Source of the DNA: Calliphora vicina
Lineage: Eukaryota > Arthropoda > Insecta > Diptera > Calliphoridae
Length of the DNA: 64,000 nucleotides
Assembly (NCBI RefSeq): GCF_958450345.1
Contig: NC_088780.1
Coordinates: 115,084,226 to 115,148,225 of the forward strand
Direction of reading: 5' to 3'
In this document: positions 43,913-53,972 of the stretch, in pieces
How the letters are laid out: each line of letters opens with the position of its first letter
How positions within the stretch are numbered: the stretch's first letter is position 1
Notes under the pieces: model-generated
The model's database searches: none
What the model was told of the DNA's origin: nothing
The model's input: only the letters and a program-made list of their open reading frames with translations
Translations under genes and position numbers: made by a program

Positions 43913-44212
43913 TTAGGGTGGGTCGATTTTTTTCATAAAAAATCGTATAATTCTAAGAAATTTTCCCCAAGAAACCATAGGTCTAAAATCAAAACCTATC
44001 TTGCGCATTTCGACTTTTACCCAATAAAAAAACTATTAAAAAAAATATATGTATACTGAAATATCATTGGATAAAAGTCGAAATGCGCAAGATAGGATTT
44101 GATTTCAGACCTATGGTTTCTTGAGGAAACTTTCTTAGAATTTTCCGTAGATTGCGTTTCTGCTATACATTTTTTTAATTTTTTATCGTCCATACAATTC
44201 GACGCGGCCTAA
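43913..44212. mobile_element. 300-bp foldback MITE, TTAGGGTGGGTCG termini
   Basis: Left end TTAGGGTGGGTCGATTTTTT; right end CGACGCGGCCTAA. The inner arms are long: CAAGAAACCATAGGTCT and CCTATCTTGCGCATTTCGAC on the left face GTCGAAATGCGCAAGATAGG and AGACCTATGGTTTCTTG on the right. No coding capacity. Belongs to the TAGGGTGG group of ends. Confidence 0.75.
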
Positions 44213-44354
44213 TGTATATACATATGTTATGTTGGAGTTATGCAAACGAAGAAATTAGCAAGCGGTTAGCTAAAGATGTAAACAAAATTTGTAATTAGTG
44301 AAGTGTCACTATATTATCATTTTATCTCATTGCTTGGTAATGAACATAACTGAG

Positions 44355-44492
44355 CAATGTAAAAAAAAAAAACAAACAAACTGCGAAGGGTTTTGCTTGT
44401 CTGCAGATACACCCAGAGTCTCTGGCGGGAATCGAACCCGCAACCCTCAGATAAATAGTTCAGCACACTATCGACTGTTCTATCGGGGCACC
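44355..44492 (-). mobile_element. tRNA-derived SINE-like unit (or tRNA pseudogene)
   Basis: On the minus strand, from 44492: GGTGCCCCGATAGAACAGTC, then CGATAGTGTG, and GGGTTGCGGGTTCGATTCCC. GGTTCGATTCC is a canonical tRNA B box, and GATAGAACAGTCGATAG is an A-box-like block, ~45 bases apart as in tRNAs. No proper acceptor pairing or CCA follows; instead a GC-richer tail (TGGGTGTATCTGCAGACAAG) and then a TTTG/T run follow (the AAACAAACAAAC and A run at 44361-44380 on the plus strand). That is the structure of a tRNA-derived SINE. RNA polymerase III transcription is inferred from the boxes. Confidence 0.7.
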
Positions 44493-44795
44493 TAATCTTA
44501 GTACATGAAGCTGTTGAACACTCTGAACTAAATTTTGTAATTTCTTAATTGTAGTTGCATCTCACAAAGTGATCATGTAAAAAATTAGTTCTAACAATTT
44601 TCTCGGAGAGTGCAACTTAAAATCGATCCTTTCTAAAAGCATGGTTTACACTAGAACTCCAAAGAACTGCAAAGTGGACACACGCAAGCACTAAGCCCAA
44701 CTGGCCAAAATAAACAATAAAAAAATAACAATATATTTTTTTTCAATAAGAAAAAGTAATGTAAATATAACTTTCTTTTATTTTTTAAAGTTAAA

Positions 44796-45016
44796 TGGTC
44801 AATTCGCAAGGTCTCTTATCATGTCATATTGTCATAATGTCCTAATATTTCACAATGCTTTTTATTGTTTTTCGAGCAAAAAATGTCCTAAAATAATACC
44901 ACTTTGTATGATATGTTTATTGTTTTATCCTAAGATTCGGTTAAGCCGAGCTGCGAGTCGTGATATATTAGGACATTATGATAATATGAATGATAAGAGA
45001 CCTTGTGAATTGACCA
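44796..45016. mobile_element. 221-bp foldback MITE
   Basis: TGGTCAATTCGCAAGGTCTC, TTATCAT...CATAATGTCCTAATAT on the left pairs with ATATTAGGACATTATGATAA and GAGACCTTGTGAATTGACCA on the right, ~52 bp per arm. No target duplication was resolved. The open stretch across it is a by-product of the repeat. Confidence 0.75.
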
Positions 45017-45144
45017 ATAAATTTGTTTCACAAATGGTAAAAAATTAAACTCGCGATCAAATAAAATCGACTTCTTTTTTAATGAGGATAAAAACAACGA
45101 CTATATATACATACCGGAAAAAATGTCAAACTTGTTTTTATTTT

Positions 45145-45307
45145 TTTTTTAAATTTTTTTTCGAAAGATTGATGAAATAGCTATCTAAACTATTTGGAAC
45201 ACAATTTGCTAAGAACAATAGGTAATAAGTTATATAATAGAACTAACCTTGGTGAAAATTTCATTTCGGAAGACATCGATTTCAAAATTTGGTTCACTTG
45301 ACAGGAA
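45145..45307. repeat. End fragment of the 2-kb palindrome family
   Basis: TTTTTTCGAAAGATTGATGA, AATAGCTATCTAAACTATTT, CTAAGAACAATAGGTAATAA, AGAACTAACCTTGGTG and TTGGTTCACTTGACAGGAAA match the outer right arm at about 15885-16150. There is an internal deletion of the segment containing the run of C after AAAAA. A single, non-palindromic copy. Confidence 0.7.
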
Positions 45308-45536
45308 ATCCCCTTAACGTCAGTTTATGTTGGCTAAATTTGGTACCACTATAAATCATTAACAAGGGATGGACAATCACCATTCTTCAGACCTGAACAA
45401 TATAGTTCCAAGTAAAGTATTAAAATTTTCCTCTGCTCGAACTAAACATACCTTTAAAGGCCCTGCTTAAGTAATATGTATAACAGAGTAAATGTTCATA
45501 GACATATGTACGTGTGAGTTTAATGTTAGAACTTAC

Positions 45537-46533
45537 CCAGCAGTTAAGCAAGTAGCCAACGTATCCCTTATATACAGTAATTGTCTCTAATGTTCTATCA
45601 CTTGGCAGACTCCAATTTATATATTTTGGGTCATTTGGCACGTATGTTTTCTTTGTAGTGCAGATAGAAGTGAAATGATCACTTTATACACCACAGGTAA
45701 TCTAGCGTGAAGACAATTGTCACTTAAGTGTCTCTAAGTAATCGCCGACTCATTGGCACGTAACTTTTTAAGATCTCCTCCCCCCTCTTTCCACAGACAT
45801 CTCCTTCTTAACTTCTTCAATCTTCTCCTTCTCTCTTTTTCACTTATATCTGTCCCTCTTTCTTCTGTTTTCTTCTACTTTCAGGTAACACAAAGGGACC
45901 ATTGCTTGGACCCATGTGAGCTGCTCTTCTTTTTCTTCATTTCGTGGCTGCCTGGAAACCTAACCTAATCTAGAGTGTAGTCAATTTAAACGTTTTGTGA
46001 GTAATTCGTACAAACTGGTTTTATACAAATTGTTTTGATATAATTCTCATACAGTTTATTTTTGATAAAGTATACTAACATCCCATGTAACATAGCGTGA
46101 AGTCAATAGTCACTTTAGAGTCTCTCAGTATCCTATAGTGAAGTCACTTTAAACGTTTATTTTGTACTGCACTTTAAAAAGTAGTTATTTTAGCCACCAG
46201 AAGCAATCTATTGGAGAGTTGTCGGAGGAAGATTTGTTTACAAGCAATCGTTTGTTGGGCTATCTAGTTGACTATTTATGGTCAATTAGCTCCCGTAAAT
46301 ATTAAAATATTTAGTTATGTAGCAGATCAAGTAACTAGTTTGGTAACTAGTAAAGTAACTTACGCTATGTAACCAGAATATGAATCCAATGCATAGACTA
46401 CTTTAGACCTGCTATCGGACACTCTCATTGTAATCAACAAATAACTAGTCACATAGCTATTGAAGTCACTAATTCCCACCCTAAAAGATGGGTAAAATCC
46501 CTAGTTTGGGACTGTCTCCTAGAACTGCTGGGT
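45537..46533. mobile_element. TIR element, CCCAGCAGTT family, copy 2
   Basis: Starts CCCAGCAGTTAAGC and ends TCCTAGAACTGCTGGG, with TA immediately outside both (TA before CCC, TA after GGG). The body matches 20008-21251 and lacks the 505-bp GGAGCC MITE found there. It carries its own insertion at about 45742-45966. No coding capacity. A TA target would suit Tc1/mariner, but that is not proven. Confidence 0.75.
45742..45966 (+). mobile_element. Short retroelement insertion ending CCTAACC
   Basis: Relative to copy 1 (20195-20220) this segment is extra. TAATC occurs on both sides (…AAGTAATC before, CCTAATCTAG after), a 5-bp direct repeat; the paralogous site has it once. The insert is pyrimidine-rich (CTCCTTCTCTCTTTTTC) and ends GGCTGCCTGGAAACCTAACC. 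Size, single-strand bias and the repetitive CCTAA end suggest a 5'-truncated LINE or a SINE tail; the family is not identified. Confidence 0.55.
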
Positions 46534-47454
46534 ACATATATGTATAATGATCATAATAATAAATGTGATGATGATGATGATGAGTGGCCAGTGGGAATAC
46601 TCTGCTTTTTATGTGTGTGTTTGTATGTTTACTATAGTAGTGAACAAATCATTGTGGTTATCATTATACCCATCAAAATTATAGAACCAGTAATAATGGG
46701 CCAAAACAAAAAAAAAATATCATATTTAAAGGCAATTTTATATTTTTATGCCACATAATAATTTTGTTACTGGTTGCGACAATGAAAATGATGACGTTTA
46801 TACCAACAACAAACACATATTTGCTGATATTGGCGATGGTGATGATGATGACAATGATTAAATTGCGGTCCTAACCACATTGAAAACTAAAGTTTAAATG
46901 TCGTTAGTCACATAATTGTGGATGAAAAGAGAGATGTGGTTTATATATTGACCAACAGATAATGGCTGTGATTATTTTCTAAGGTTCCATTTAACCGCAA
47001 TGATTTGATTTTTTGTTCTTTACATTTTTTATTTGTTTTGTTATGACATCAATAGTTGGTCATAAAATCAACGCAGCACATGTTTAATGGAATCATTGAT
47101 CAGTTGAATGCTCTTTTTGAAGTTAATGAATTGATGAATTTTATATATATTTATTTACATACATACATATATTTTTATTTATTTTTATAATGTATTGATA
47201 TGTATGGCAATGCATTTAAAAGTAATAAGAGTATGTGCATGTTGCTGAAGTTAGTAGTTACGTTAGACAATTTAAATTTACTCTTTATAACTAATATTCT
47301 TATTAATTGACTTTTATGCCCGTAATTTAAACAAATAGATTTGAAATTAGGGAGAATCCATATCAAAACGGACTGCTATGTTCGGATTTGTCATCTTCGA
47401 TTTTAATGAAATTTAAAGATCCTTTTTTTAGATTACAGAAATAAATTGCATCGG
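46534..47454. other. GAT microsatellites and AT-rich DNA
   Basis: A GAT/GATG run at about 46564-46582 and a GATGATGATGATGAC tract near 46841. At about 47343-47420, ATATCAAAACGGACTGCTAT, GGATTTGTCATCTTCGATTT inversely match 23360-23430 (TAGAGTGGACC family). No gene. Confidence 0.5.
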
Positions 47455-47662
47455 ATTAGGAATTATTTCATTTCTATTGGGATTTATTTCATTGGAAGTT
47501 ATTTCGCTTTTTTGTGACTAATATTTTTAAAAATATGAAACCGCCAATTATTGGGAGTAATTTCATTTTACCCTTTGGTAGTTATTTAATTTTTTAAGTT
47601 TGGGAATTATTTAATTTTTGATGAGAGTTATTTCATTGATAGTTATTTCACCGTACTAGGGT
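47455..47662. repeat. Degenerate GGGAGTTATTTCATT tandem array
   Basis: At least eight imperfect copies of (TT)GGGA(A/G)TTATTTCATT follow each other at irregular ~15-40-bp spacing (GGGATTTATTTCATT, GGAAGTTATTTCG, GGGAGTAATTTCATT, GAGAGTTATTTCATT). It is the same unit as at 35499-35605 and 52110-52380, and likewise ends in a CCGTAC/CGGTACC site. Confidence 0.7.
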
Positions 47663-48010
47663 ATTTCGTAAAGGTGGAAAGCTCTATGATTGCTATCCAC
47701 TTGGGGATAGCCAGGAGTGATTTCTTTACTGAATTTTCCCAAGCAGGTCTCTAATTTCGGTCATTGGTCAAGTATTCCCTGTTACTGTTGCCCTGGTTAC
47801 CCAATCTGATTACAGATAGAGTGAGAAAGCGTTCGCCTTTCTGAGTAACCTGAATGGCACGTTAACATCGATGCGTCACAGGTAAGTAGCTGTCACTTAA
47901 ACTCTGCGTGCAAGATTAGACGCATGACGGCTAGCACTGTTAGCATCGCCAATACAGGAATCAGATGAGGAGTCTCAATCATTCGCCAATCCTAAACATC
48001 ATTTATAATG
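47663..48010. other. GC-richer unidentified segment
   Basis: Sequence from GGTGGAAAGCTCTATGATTG to CATTCGCCAATCCTAAAC is clearly less AT-rich than its neighbours and unlike any other repeat in the window. No reading frame of note on either strand. It may be a piece of a LINE 5' or 3' UTR, or single-copy DNA. Followed by two short similar blocks (TAATGGTTATTAAAGACC at 48006, TAATGGTTATTGAAGACC at 48046). Confidence 0.35.
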
Positions 48011-48428
48011 GTTATTAAAGACCCAAATAAATAAAAATCTTTCATAATGGTTATTGAAGACCAAAATCCTTTTTTAAAAAATTCTTAATAAACAATTATT
48101 TCAGGATTTTTTCCAATATTGGTTATAACAGTTATGTCCCTGATAAAAAGGCTTTCAATTTCTTTTAAACTTATTTGATTAAAAGCAAAAAATAAACCAA
48201 AAGTGTGTCAATCAAAATTATTTTAATTCAATTTATAGTAGATTTGGATTAACCAAAATTTAGTCGTACAAAGGTTGAATGAATTTTATTCTGAATTATT
48301 TCAACCATGTATGAATTCTATTTTAGTAAAAGACTTTGAACGAAGCTAAAGTATTAGATGTAGTTAACGGATTTATGGAATGAATTGCTTATATTTTTGA
48401 ATTTCGAATTAATATTTTAGTAGATTAA

Positions 48429-48652
48429 CCTTCATTGGGTCTTCAAATTTACTGACGTTAACGATCATCGGGTTAAATTAGACCCAAATAGAAAATAGAT
48501 ATTTTTTTGTCAATTTTTTTATAAAAAACCTAATGTAGTTGTTGACATTTGAAATTAAATAAACGTCATAAAATATCAACTACACACTTTTAGAAAAAAA
48601 TTTAATTTTAATTTCAAAATGTGTCAGATTTGACCCGAAGACCCTATGAATG
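48429..48652. mobile_element. 224-bp piggyBac-type MITE with TTAA duplication
   Basis: TTAA at 48425-48428 and 48653-48656 flank ends CCTTCATTGGGTCTTC and GAAGACCCTATGAATG (inverse CATTCATAGGGTCTTC). Exact TTAA targets and ends of this type are characteristic of piggyBac elements. The right half (CAACTACACACTTTTAGAAA to ACCCGAAGACCC) recurs at 53978-54037 and 54741-54800. No coding capacity. Confidence 0.75.
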
Positions 48653-48656
48653 TTAA

Positions 48657-49600
48657 GTTTAAGCCCAAATTTTATTAATTAATTCGAAGCTCTATTACAT
48701 ATGGATGTATGTATGTGCCCAAAACAGTTGTATGTTGCGTATAATTGATATTAATTATCACTTATACGTTTTGGTGTACGTACTTATGCACATGACTATG
48801 TGACCTTATTGGATACATGGTTGCGACAGGTTGTATCTATTACTCATTTCAATAGATTATGTTCCTTATCTAGTTTCAGCGATCATATTGAGTGGTGTGG
48901 TTTTGATCTAAAACCGAGCTAACACATAAACCAACCAATTGATTTAACGCATTTGATAATAAATAGTTTTTATATGGCCCCAAATTCTGATTCATCTCAA
49001 AAACTCTAATTAATACATTTATCCTATTGAAATAATGTGTTAATTTGTATTTAGTTCTATATAGCACTGTTATATTTAAAAAAAAAATTTCAACATCAAA
49101 GAAAGTGAATTTAAATTTAATTCTACAATAAAATTATAATTTTAATTCGCTTCACGATGCACAAAATTACTTTTATTTTATATGCTAATTAAATAAAAAT
49201 TGTTATTTTAACAATCAAGTTTGATTTAAGGTATATTTCATGTCTTCATTTCATGCTGATTCTGTAGCATAAAAATACACAATTTAACATTTGCTCAGTT
49301 ATTTTTCAAACCGGAAACAGAGTTGTGATTGAAAAGCACAGTATAGTTCTGAGGGAGGTTTTTATGGTTGGGCGAGGAGAAGAGGAAAACTCAAGTGAAT
49401 TTAGTATTCAAGTAAGAATTTTGTTTTATTATTTTTTCGTCTATAACAATTATAGCCACCATTCTTAAAATTAAATTACGCGCAAAAATTTAATCCAATC
49501 AAATAAATCAAAATTACGTACAAACTGATTTTCAGCCCAACAGGCAAAATATTTTCACACTGCACACTTAAACACAGACAACAACACACATTCATTATAA
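48657..49600. other. No recognised feature
   Basis: AT-rich DNA without gene, terminal repeat or array that I can support. Confidence 0.45.
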
Positions 49601-49601
49601 C

Positions 49602-49923
49602 CCAGCGGGAAAAATATGCAGTAAAGAGGCCTTCCTAAAGGCCTCATTTTGCAGATACAAGGACTGCTGGTAGGCCTACTTAGGAAGGAAAATTAATAAG
49701 AAGCCCACAAGCAATTTATTGTTGTAAATTTGTAAATAGTGTTAATCAAAAGGATGCAGGGTATTTTATTTTTTGATGTATTGTTATTAGGAGGGGATTC
49801 ATGGGGCTTCTTGCTCAACTTCTAAGAGCAGGCAGAGTGGAATGAGTATCGGATCTTTCAGAGTGTGTAAGTATGCCTTTTAGAAGGCCTAGAAACTGAA
49901 GTCCTATCATTTTTTCCCGCTGG
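49602..49923. mobile_element. 322-bp TIR element, CCAGCGGGAAAAA termini
   Basis: Left CCAGCGGGAAAAATATG; right CATTTTTTCCCGCTGG. Subterminal hairpin GAGGCCTTCCTAAAGGCCTC at 49627, and AGGCCTACTTAGGAAGG soon after; another AGAAGGCCT lies near the right end. No coding content and no clear target duplication. Noticeably GC-richer at its ends. Confidence 0.6.
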
Positions 49924-50139
49924 AAATTAATGTGTATGAATGTATTTATGTATGTTAGTGTAAGTGTTAAAGTAAATGTAACTGGAAGTGTGTATTTGTA
50001 AAATGTTTTTACAAAAAATGTTTGTAAAAATGCGTGCATACACAAAATTGTTTGCGAAATATGGGCTTGTATTGCCTTAGGCCATGTTGGATAAAATTAA
50101 TGTATAAAATATTTACTTACAAATTTTTCTGAAACACTT

Positions 50140-50424
50140 GTGTGATTTTTGATTCTGCCAAGTTCTAAAATTGTTCTCCGTCATCTAAAAATTAAATGCT
50201 AAAAATTTTAGTAAAATCAGATAACGTTTATAGGTTGCATATTTTATTTCCAGTTGAGGGATAAAGTAGCAATATTTTCCAAAATATTAAATAAATATAA
50301 ATTAAATGCACAACCTCTAAACGTTATCCGGTTTTACTTAAGTTTTCAGCTTTTAATTTTTAGATGACGGAGAACAAGTTTAGACCTGCGTAGCATCACA
50401 AATTGCCAAAGGCCCACCCTAATG
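50140..50424. mobile_element. Foldback MITE of the TAGGGTGG group
   Basis: Left arm: GCCAAGTTCTAAAATTGTTC, TCCGTCATCTAAAAATTAAA, TAGTAAAATCAGATAACGTT. Right arm, inverted: AACGTTATCCGGTTTTACTT, TTTAATTTTTAGATGACGGA, GAACAAGTTTAGACC, ending GGCCCACCCTAATGTACAT. The left terminal CCACC block is lost. Subterminal sequence matches 21400-21480, tying it to the composite element there. Confidence 0.7.
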
Positions 50425-50948
50425 TACATACACACATTATACATATACTTACATGAGTGTATATTTGTTTAAACGTATGTGCAACAGTTAAAGGGGAAAG
50501 AAAAGTTCATTCCTGTTTTAACAAGAGCGTATGTTAATGTTGCAAATTATTGTGTATTTTTCCTTTTGTGGCAAAAGAGTAATCTAAGGCCATATGTGTG
50601 CAAGTAAGATTATAATATATTAAATCATTTTGGACTTAATGATAGCAGCTGAATGTAAAAAAATGCCACAAATTGAAATTAAAATCACGAAAGCACATTT
50701 ACACACAATACATTTTTAATGTGTATTATTTTATGAAATTATTGTAGAATAAATATCTTGTTTATATCTACCGGTTTATTCAAATATGTTTTAAAGTGAT
50801 GCTTTAAATTAAATTTTTCAAATTATCTTAAGATTTAAAATGGTGAATAATGTAGCTTTTATTTATAAACAAACTAGCTTGACCAGGTGCGCTTCTGTAC
50901 CCCTATCGTAGTAAGATAAAAAAATGTGAATGTATTTTATAGAAAAAA
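50425..50948. other. No recognised feature
   Basis: AT-rich spacer. Nothing identifiable on either strand. Confidence 0.4.
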
Positions 50949-50949
50949 A

Positions 50950-51743
50950 CAAGTAAGAAAGTATGGTCGATCAAGCCCGACCATATAATACCGATATGGA
51001 CCGATCGTCATGAAATTTGGTTGTGTTATTTATGTCTATATGAAACAAAAACAAAATACATGTAAAACGTCCACTCAAAGCGCTCATTCGCTATAGAAAA
51101 ACAGCACATTATACTCATTAAAGATATTTTCGGAAGTGGGCCTTATATGGGAGCTATAACCAATTATGGACCGATCACCATGAAATTAGGTCGTGTGATT
51201 CGTGTCTATATTAAAGTTATTTATGTTGAATTTTATGTGTTTACCAACATTTTGAGGAGATTTATGCTCGTTAAAGTGATTTTCGGAAGCGAGTCTTATA
51301 TGGGAGCTATGACTAATTATTTACCGATCATAATAAAATTTTGTGATATGAATTTCGTATATATAAAACTTATTTGGAGCAAAATTTGTGTAGATACCTA
51401 TATAAATTAAATATTTATGACCGATCAAGTCCAATTTCGGGAGGACATTTGTATGGGGCCTAGGTGAAATAATAGACCGATTTCTTCCAGTTTCAATAGG
51501 CTCCGTCCATAGGCCGAACAAATTATAAGTAAGAAATTTTATCGAAATATATTCAAAATTGTGACCTGTACTCTGCGCACAAAGTTTACGGACCAGCCAG
51601 CCAGCCATACGGACGAACGAACAATGTTTAATCGACTCAGAAAGTGATTCTAAGTCGATCGGTGTTAGACTAATATTTTTGGGCGTTACAAACATCTGCA
51701 CAAACGCGTTAAGCCCTCCCCACTATGGTTGTGTAGGGTATAA
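50950..51743 (-). repeat. DINE-1/HINE-like element
   Basis: Head ACAAGTAAGAAAGTATGGTC with hairpin (GTCGATCAAGCCCGAC), modules near 51150 (TGGGCCTTATATGGGAGCTA) and 51290 (GAGTCTTATATGGGAGCTAT), GGAGGACATTTGTATGGGG, an AGCCAGCC tract, TCGACTCAGAAAGTGATTCT, TCGGTGTTAGACTAATATTT, GGCGTTACAAACATCTGCAC and the end GTGTAGGGTATAAA. A ~90-bp unrelated insert (51040-51120) follows the head. Non-coding. Confidence 0.7.
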
Positions 51744-51964
51744 AAATTAATATAATTAATACCGGATTTTATTGATTGTGTTTAATTGAACATACGAAAG
51801 GTAACCTGCGATTTTAAAAAAAATGTTGATATATCATCAAGTATACTTTTCTTGTGGGCAAGATTTGACCAGCCTATTTTTACAATGATAGGAAAGTAGT
51901 TTATAAAAAGTTAAAAGACTGTAGCTATAATTGTTCTTTAGATATTCGAAAATAACTATTTACT

Positions 51965-52380
51965 TTAAGGTTTTCTCCTCTGTGGTGTATCAAAATATGG
52001 CTTCGCTCAGAAAAGATTTCTTTCATTGCAGAAATGTTTTATAATATTTCAGAAAGCCGATTTTCATTTCGCACCTGGTTAAGAAATCATTTTCTGAGCG
52101 AAGCCAGTTTTTGACATGAAATAACCCCCAATACAGTGAAATAACTCCTAATTCCCAAAATAAAATGAAATAAAACCCAACAAAAATTTCATTGGTAGTT
52201 GTTTCATTGGGAGTTATTGCATTATGAAATAATTACCAACAAAAAATTATGAAATAACTCCCTATGCGGTAGGAGTTATTTCATAATGAAATAAGTCCCA
52301 AGTTGTATGAAAAATTTGTTGGGTGTTATTTCATTTTTTCGTGGGGAGTTATTTCATTTGTGAGTTATTTTACGGTACCT
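51965..52380. repeat. GGTTTTCTCC plus GGGAGTTATTTCATT repeat, uninterrupted copy
   Basis: Left: AAGGTTTTCTCCTCTGTGGT, GGCTTCGCTCAGAAAAGATT, then the inverse GAGCGAAGCCAGTTTTTGAC. Right: a run of GAAATAACTCCC-type units in both orientations, ending TTATTTTACGGTACC. It is the unbroken counterpart of 33515-33818 plus 35499-35605 and preserves the empty site of the 1.68-kb foldback at 52284-52286. Confidence 0.75.
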
Positions 52381-53174
52381 TACAGTTCACTTGATATTCG
52401 CAAATAACTATATACATGATATAGAAGACTGATCTGATCACACTTACTTTGATATCTTTTATGTACAATGGTAACAAAATAACTAATTTGAAGCATTACT
52501 TTAACTATTATAATTCTCCAGATATTCAATTATAACTATTTTGTTTATATTAGAGGGGTCATTCCTACTAAGTCGATCCCGCCCTATTCAGCCAAACATC
52601 CTAAAATATAAAAAAGTGAATCAGACAAATTAATGGAGGTCTTACACCCTCTGTTCCGATCTCGCCCATTTTTAGCTACATTTCGTACAGTGGTACTAAT
52701 CTTAAAGACTTTCTCAATTATTGTTCTCCAAATAACTAATACAATCCAGCACATTTTCAGCCAACTACATACCATGGTAACGAAATAAATCCTTCAAGGT
52801 TTTGCGACTTTCTCTAATACAGTTCACCAGATATTTATTTTGTATGTGAAGTTCCATGTCCACTATTATTAAGCCGATCATTTTCAGAAAAATTAAGTAA
52901 AAATATAATAAAAAAATTCGGACAAAGTTTGAAGAATCTCACAATTTTAGTTATCCAAATATTTAAAATTGAGTACGTACTTTGTATGAAAGGGTCCACA
53001 CCCACTGCTCCGATTCCGAACATTTTCAGCTAAACTCCGTACAGTGATAACAAATTAATTCATACAAAGTTTGTATACTTCTACAGTTCCTAAGATATAA
53101 GAAATTAATTATTTACTTACTTTGCTATTAGATTAATGAGGTGGCACCATCCCGACCATTTTCGGACAATTTAA

Positions 53175-53548
53175 CACATTGACTGCCACGTCGGACACAT
53201 ATGTCCGACACGACTTTTATTCTCTCTAGCCATGTCAGAAAATAGTGCTGGATTTTAAGAATTTGTTCGATGTTGTCTCGAAGTTCCTCATCAAAACTGT
53301 AATCTTCACATTCTTTATTACTTTCTGAACTTGTACTGAGTATTTTTTCTAACTCAGTATCTCATAAAAAAATCCTTTTCGCCATTTCGTAAGACCCTCT
53401 TATTTATAAAAAAAAATCAGTTTCTAAGCAGTAAATATTACTGAGAGTAGTATAAATTCCAATATTGACGTTTTTGAAGAGATTACGCAAAGAAAATGCT
53501 GTGGCCCCCAGCATTTTATTTGCTGAAAGTGCCTTGACAGTCAATGTG
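53175..53548 (-). mobile_element. 374-bp piggyBac-type element with TTAA duplication
   Basis: TTAA at 53171-53174 and 53549-53552; ends CACATTGACTGCCACGTC and, inverted, CACATTGACTGTCAAGGC. A palindrome GTCGGACACATATGTCCGAC lies next to the left end. On the minus strand it keeps the beginning of a transposase gene. Ends, target and the residual N-terminus together identify an internally deleted piggyBac-family element, inserted into the tandem array. Confidence 0.85.
53215..53390 (-). pseudogene. N-terminal piggyBac transposase remnant
   Basis: From an ATG near 53389 on the minus strand: MAKRIFL, a TGA stop, DTELEKILSTSSES, then NKECEDYSFDEELRDNIEQI. An acidic N-terminus of the type K-FLTDEELE.IL..SDSE..D..DEE is usual in PGBD transposases. 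The DDD catalytic core is entirely missing and one stop is present, so it is non-functional. Confidence 0.6.
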
Positions 53549-53972
53549 TTAAGTAAAATTATAAAAGAGCTATTCGTTTGAAGAATCTTGCAATCTCAAA
53601 ATGTTTAGAAATAACTATTTACTTTGTGTGGTAGGTGGCTCTCCCCCTATTCTCATCCGTCCCTCTTTTGATTTGACTTCATGCACTGATAATAAATTGT
53701 TACGTATAAAGTTTGAAGACTGCCACAATTCTAGTTCTGCAGATATTCGAAAATAACTATTTACTTTGTATGGATGGTGCCACGCCCATTTATACAATAC
53801 CGCCCATTTTAAGGGAAACAGCGCACAATGGTACCGCGGCTTTCACAATGATAATTTACTTTGAATTGGAGGTGCCACGCCCACCTAAAATTTCAAAATA
53901 AAAATTAACCTATTCGTCTTTCCAAATACAAGGAATATATAGTAAAAAAATATACAGAAATTAATATCAAAC

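Larger units (their letters stand above)
51750..53930. repeat. Degenerate tandem array of ~150-190-bp units
   Basis: Recurring phrases in the same order mark the units: an AAAGTTTGAAGA(C)T block, CAATTCTAGTTCTGCAGATA-like, TTCGAAAATAACTATTTACT, TTGTATG, GCCACGCCCA, CGCCCATTTTAAG, and GTACAGTGGTAAC-like. They are seen near 51890, 52390, 52480, 52660, 52770, 52930, 53090, 53580, 53710 and 53840. Interrupted by a repeat at 51965-52380 and a piggyBac MITE at 53175-53548. The array resembles dispersed satellite-like repeats of flies; it is non-coding. Confidence 0.55.

Noticed and set aside
44412..44492. Considered as a functional tRNA gene
   Set aside because: The 5' and 3' ends do not pair as an acceptor stem, and the anticodon arm is not convincing. 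The downstream tail fits a SINE better.
51321..51701. 126-codon minus-strand open stretch, with similar ones at 54436 and 55199
   Set aside because: These are reverse readings of DINE-like modules. Their similarity to each other is at the DNA level only.
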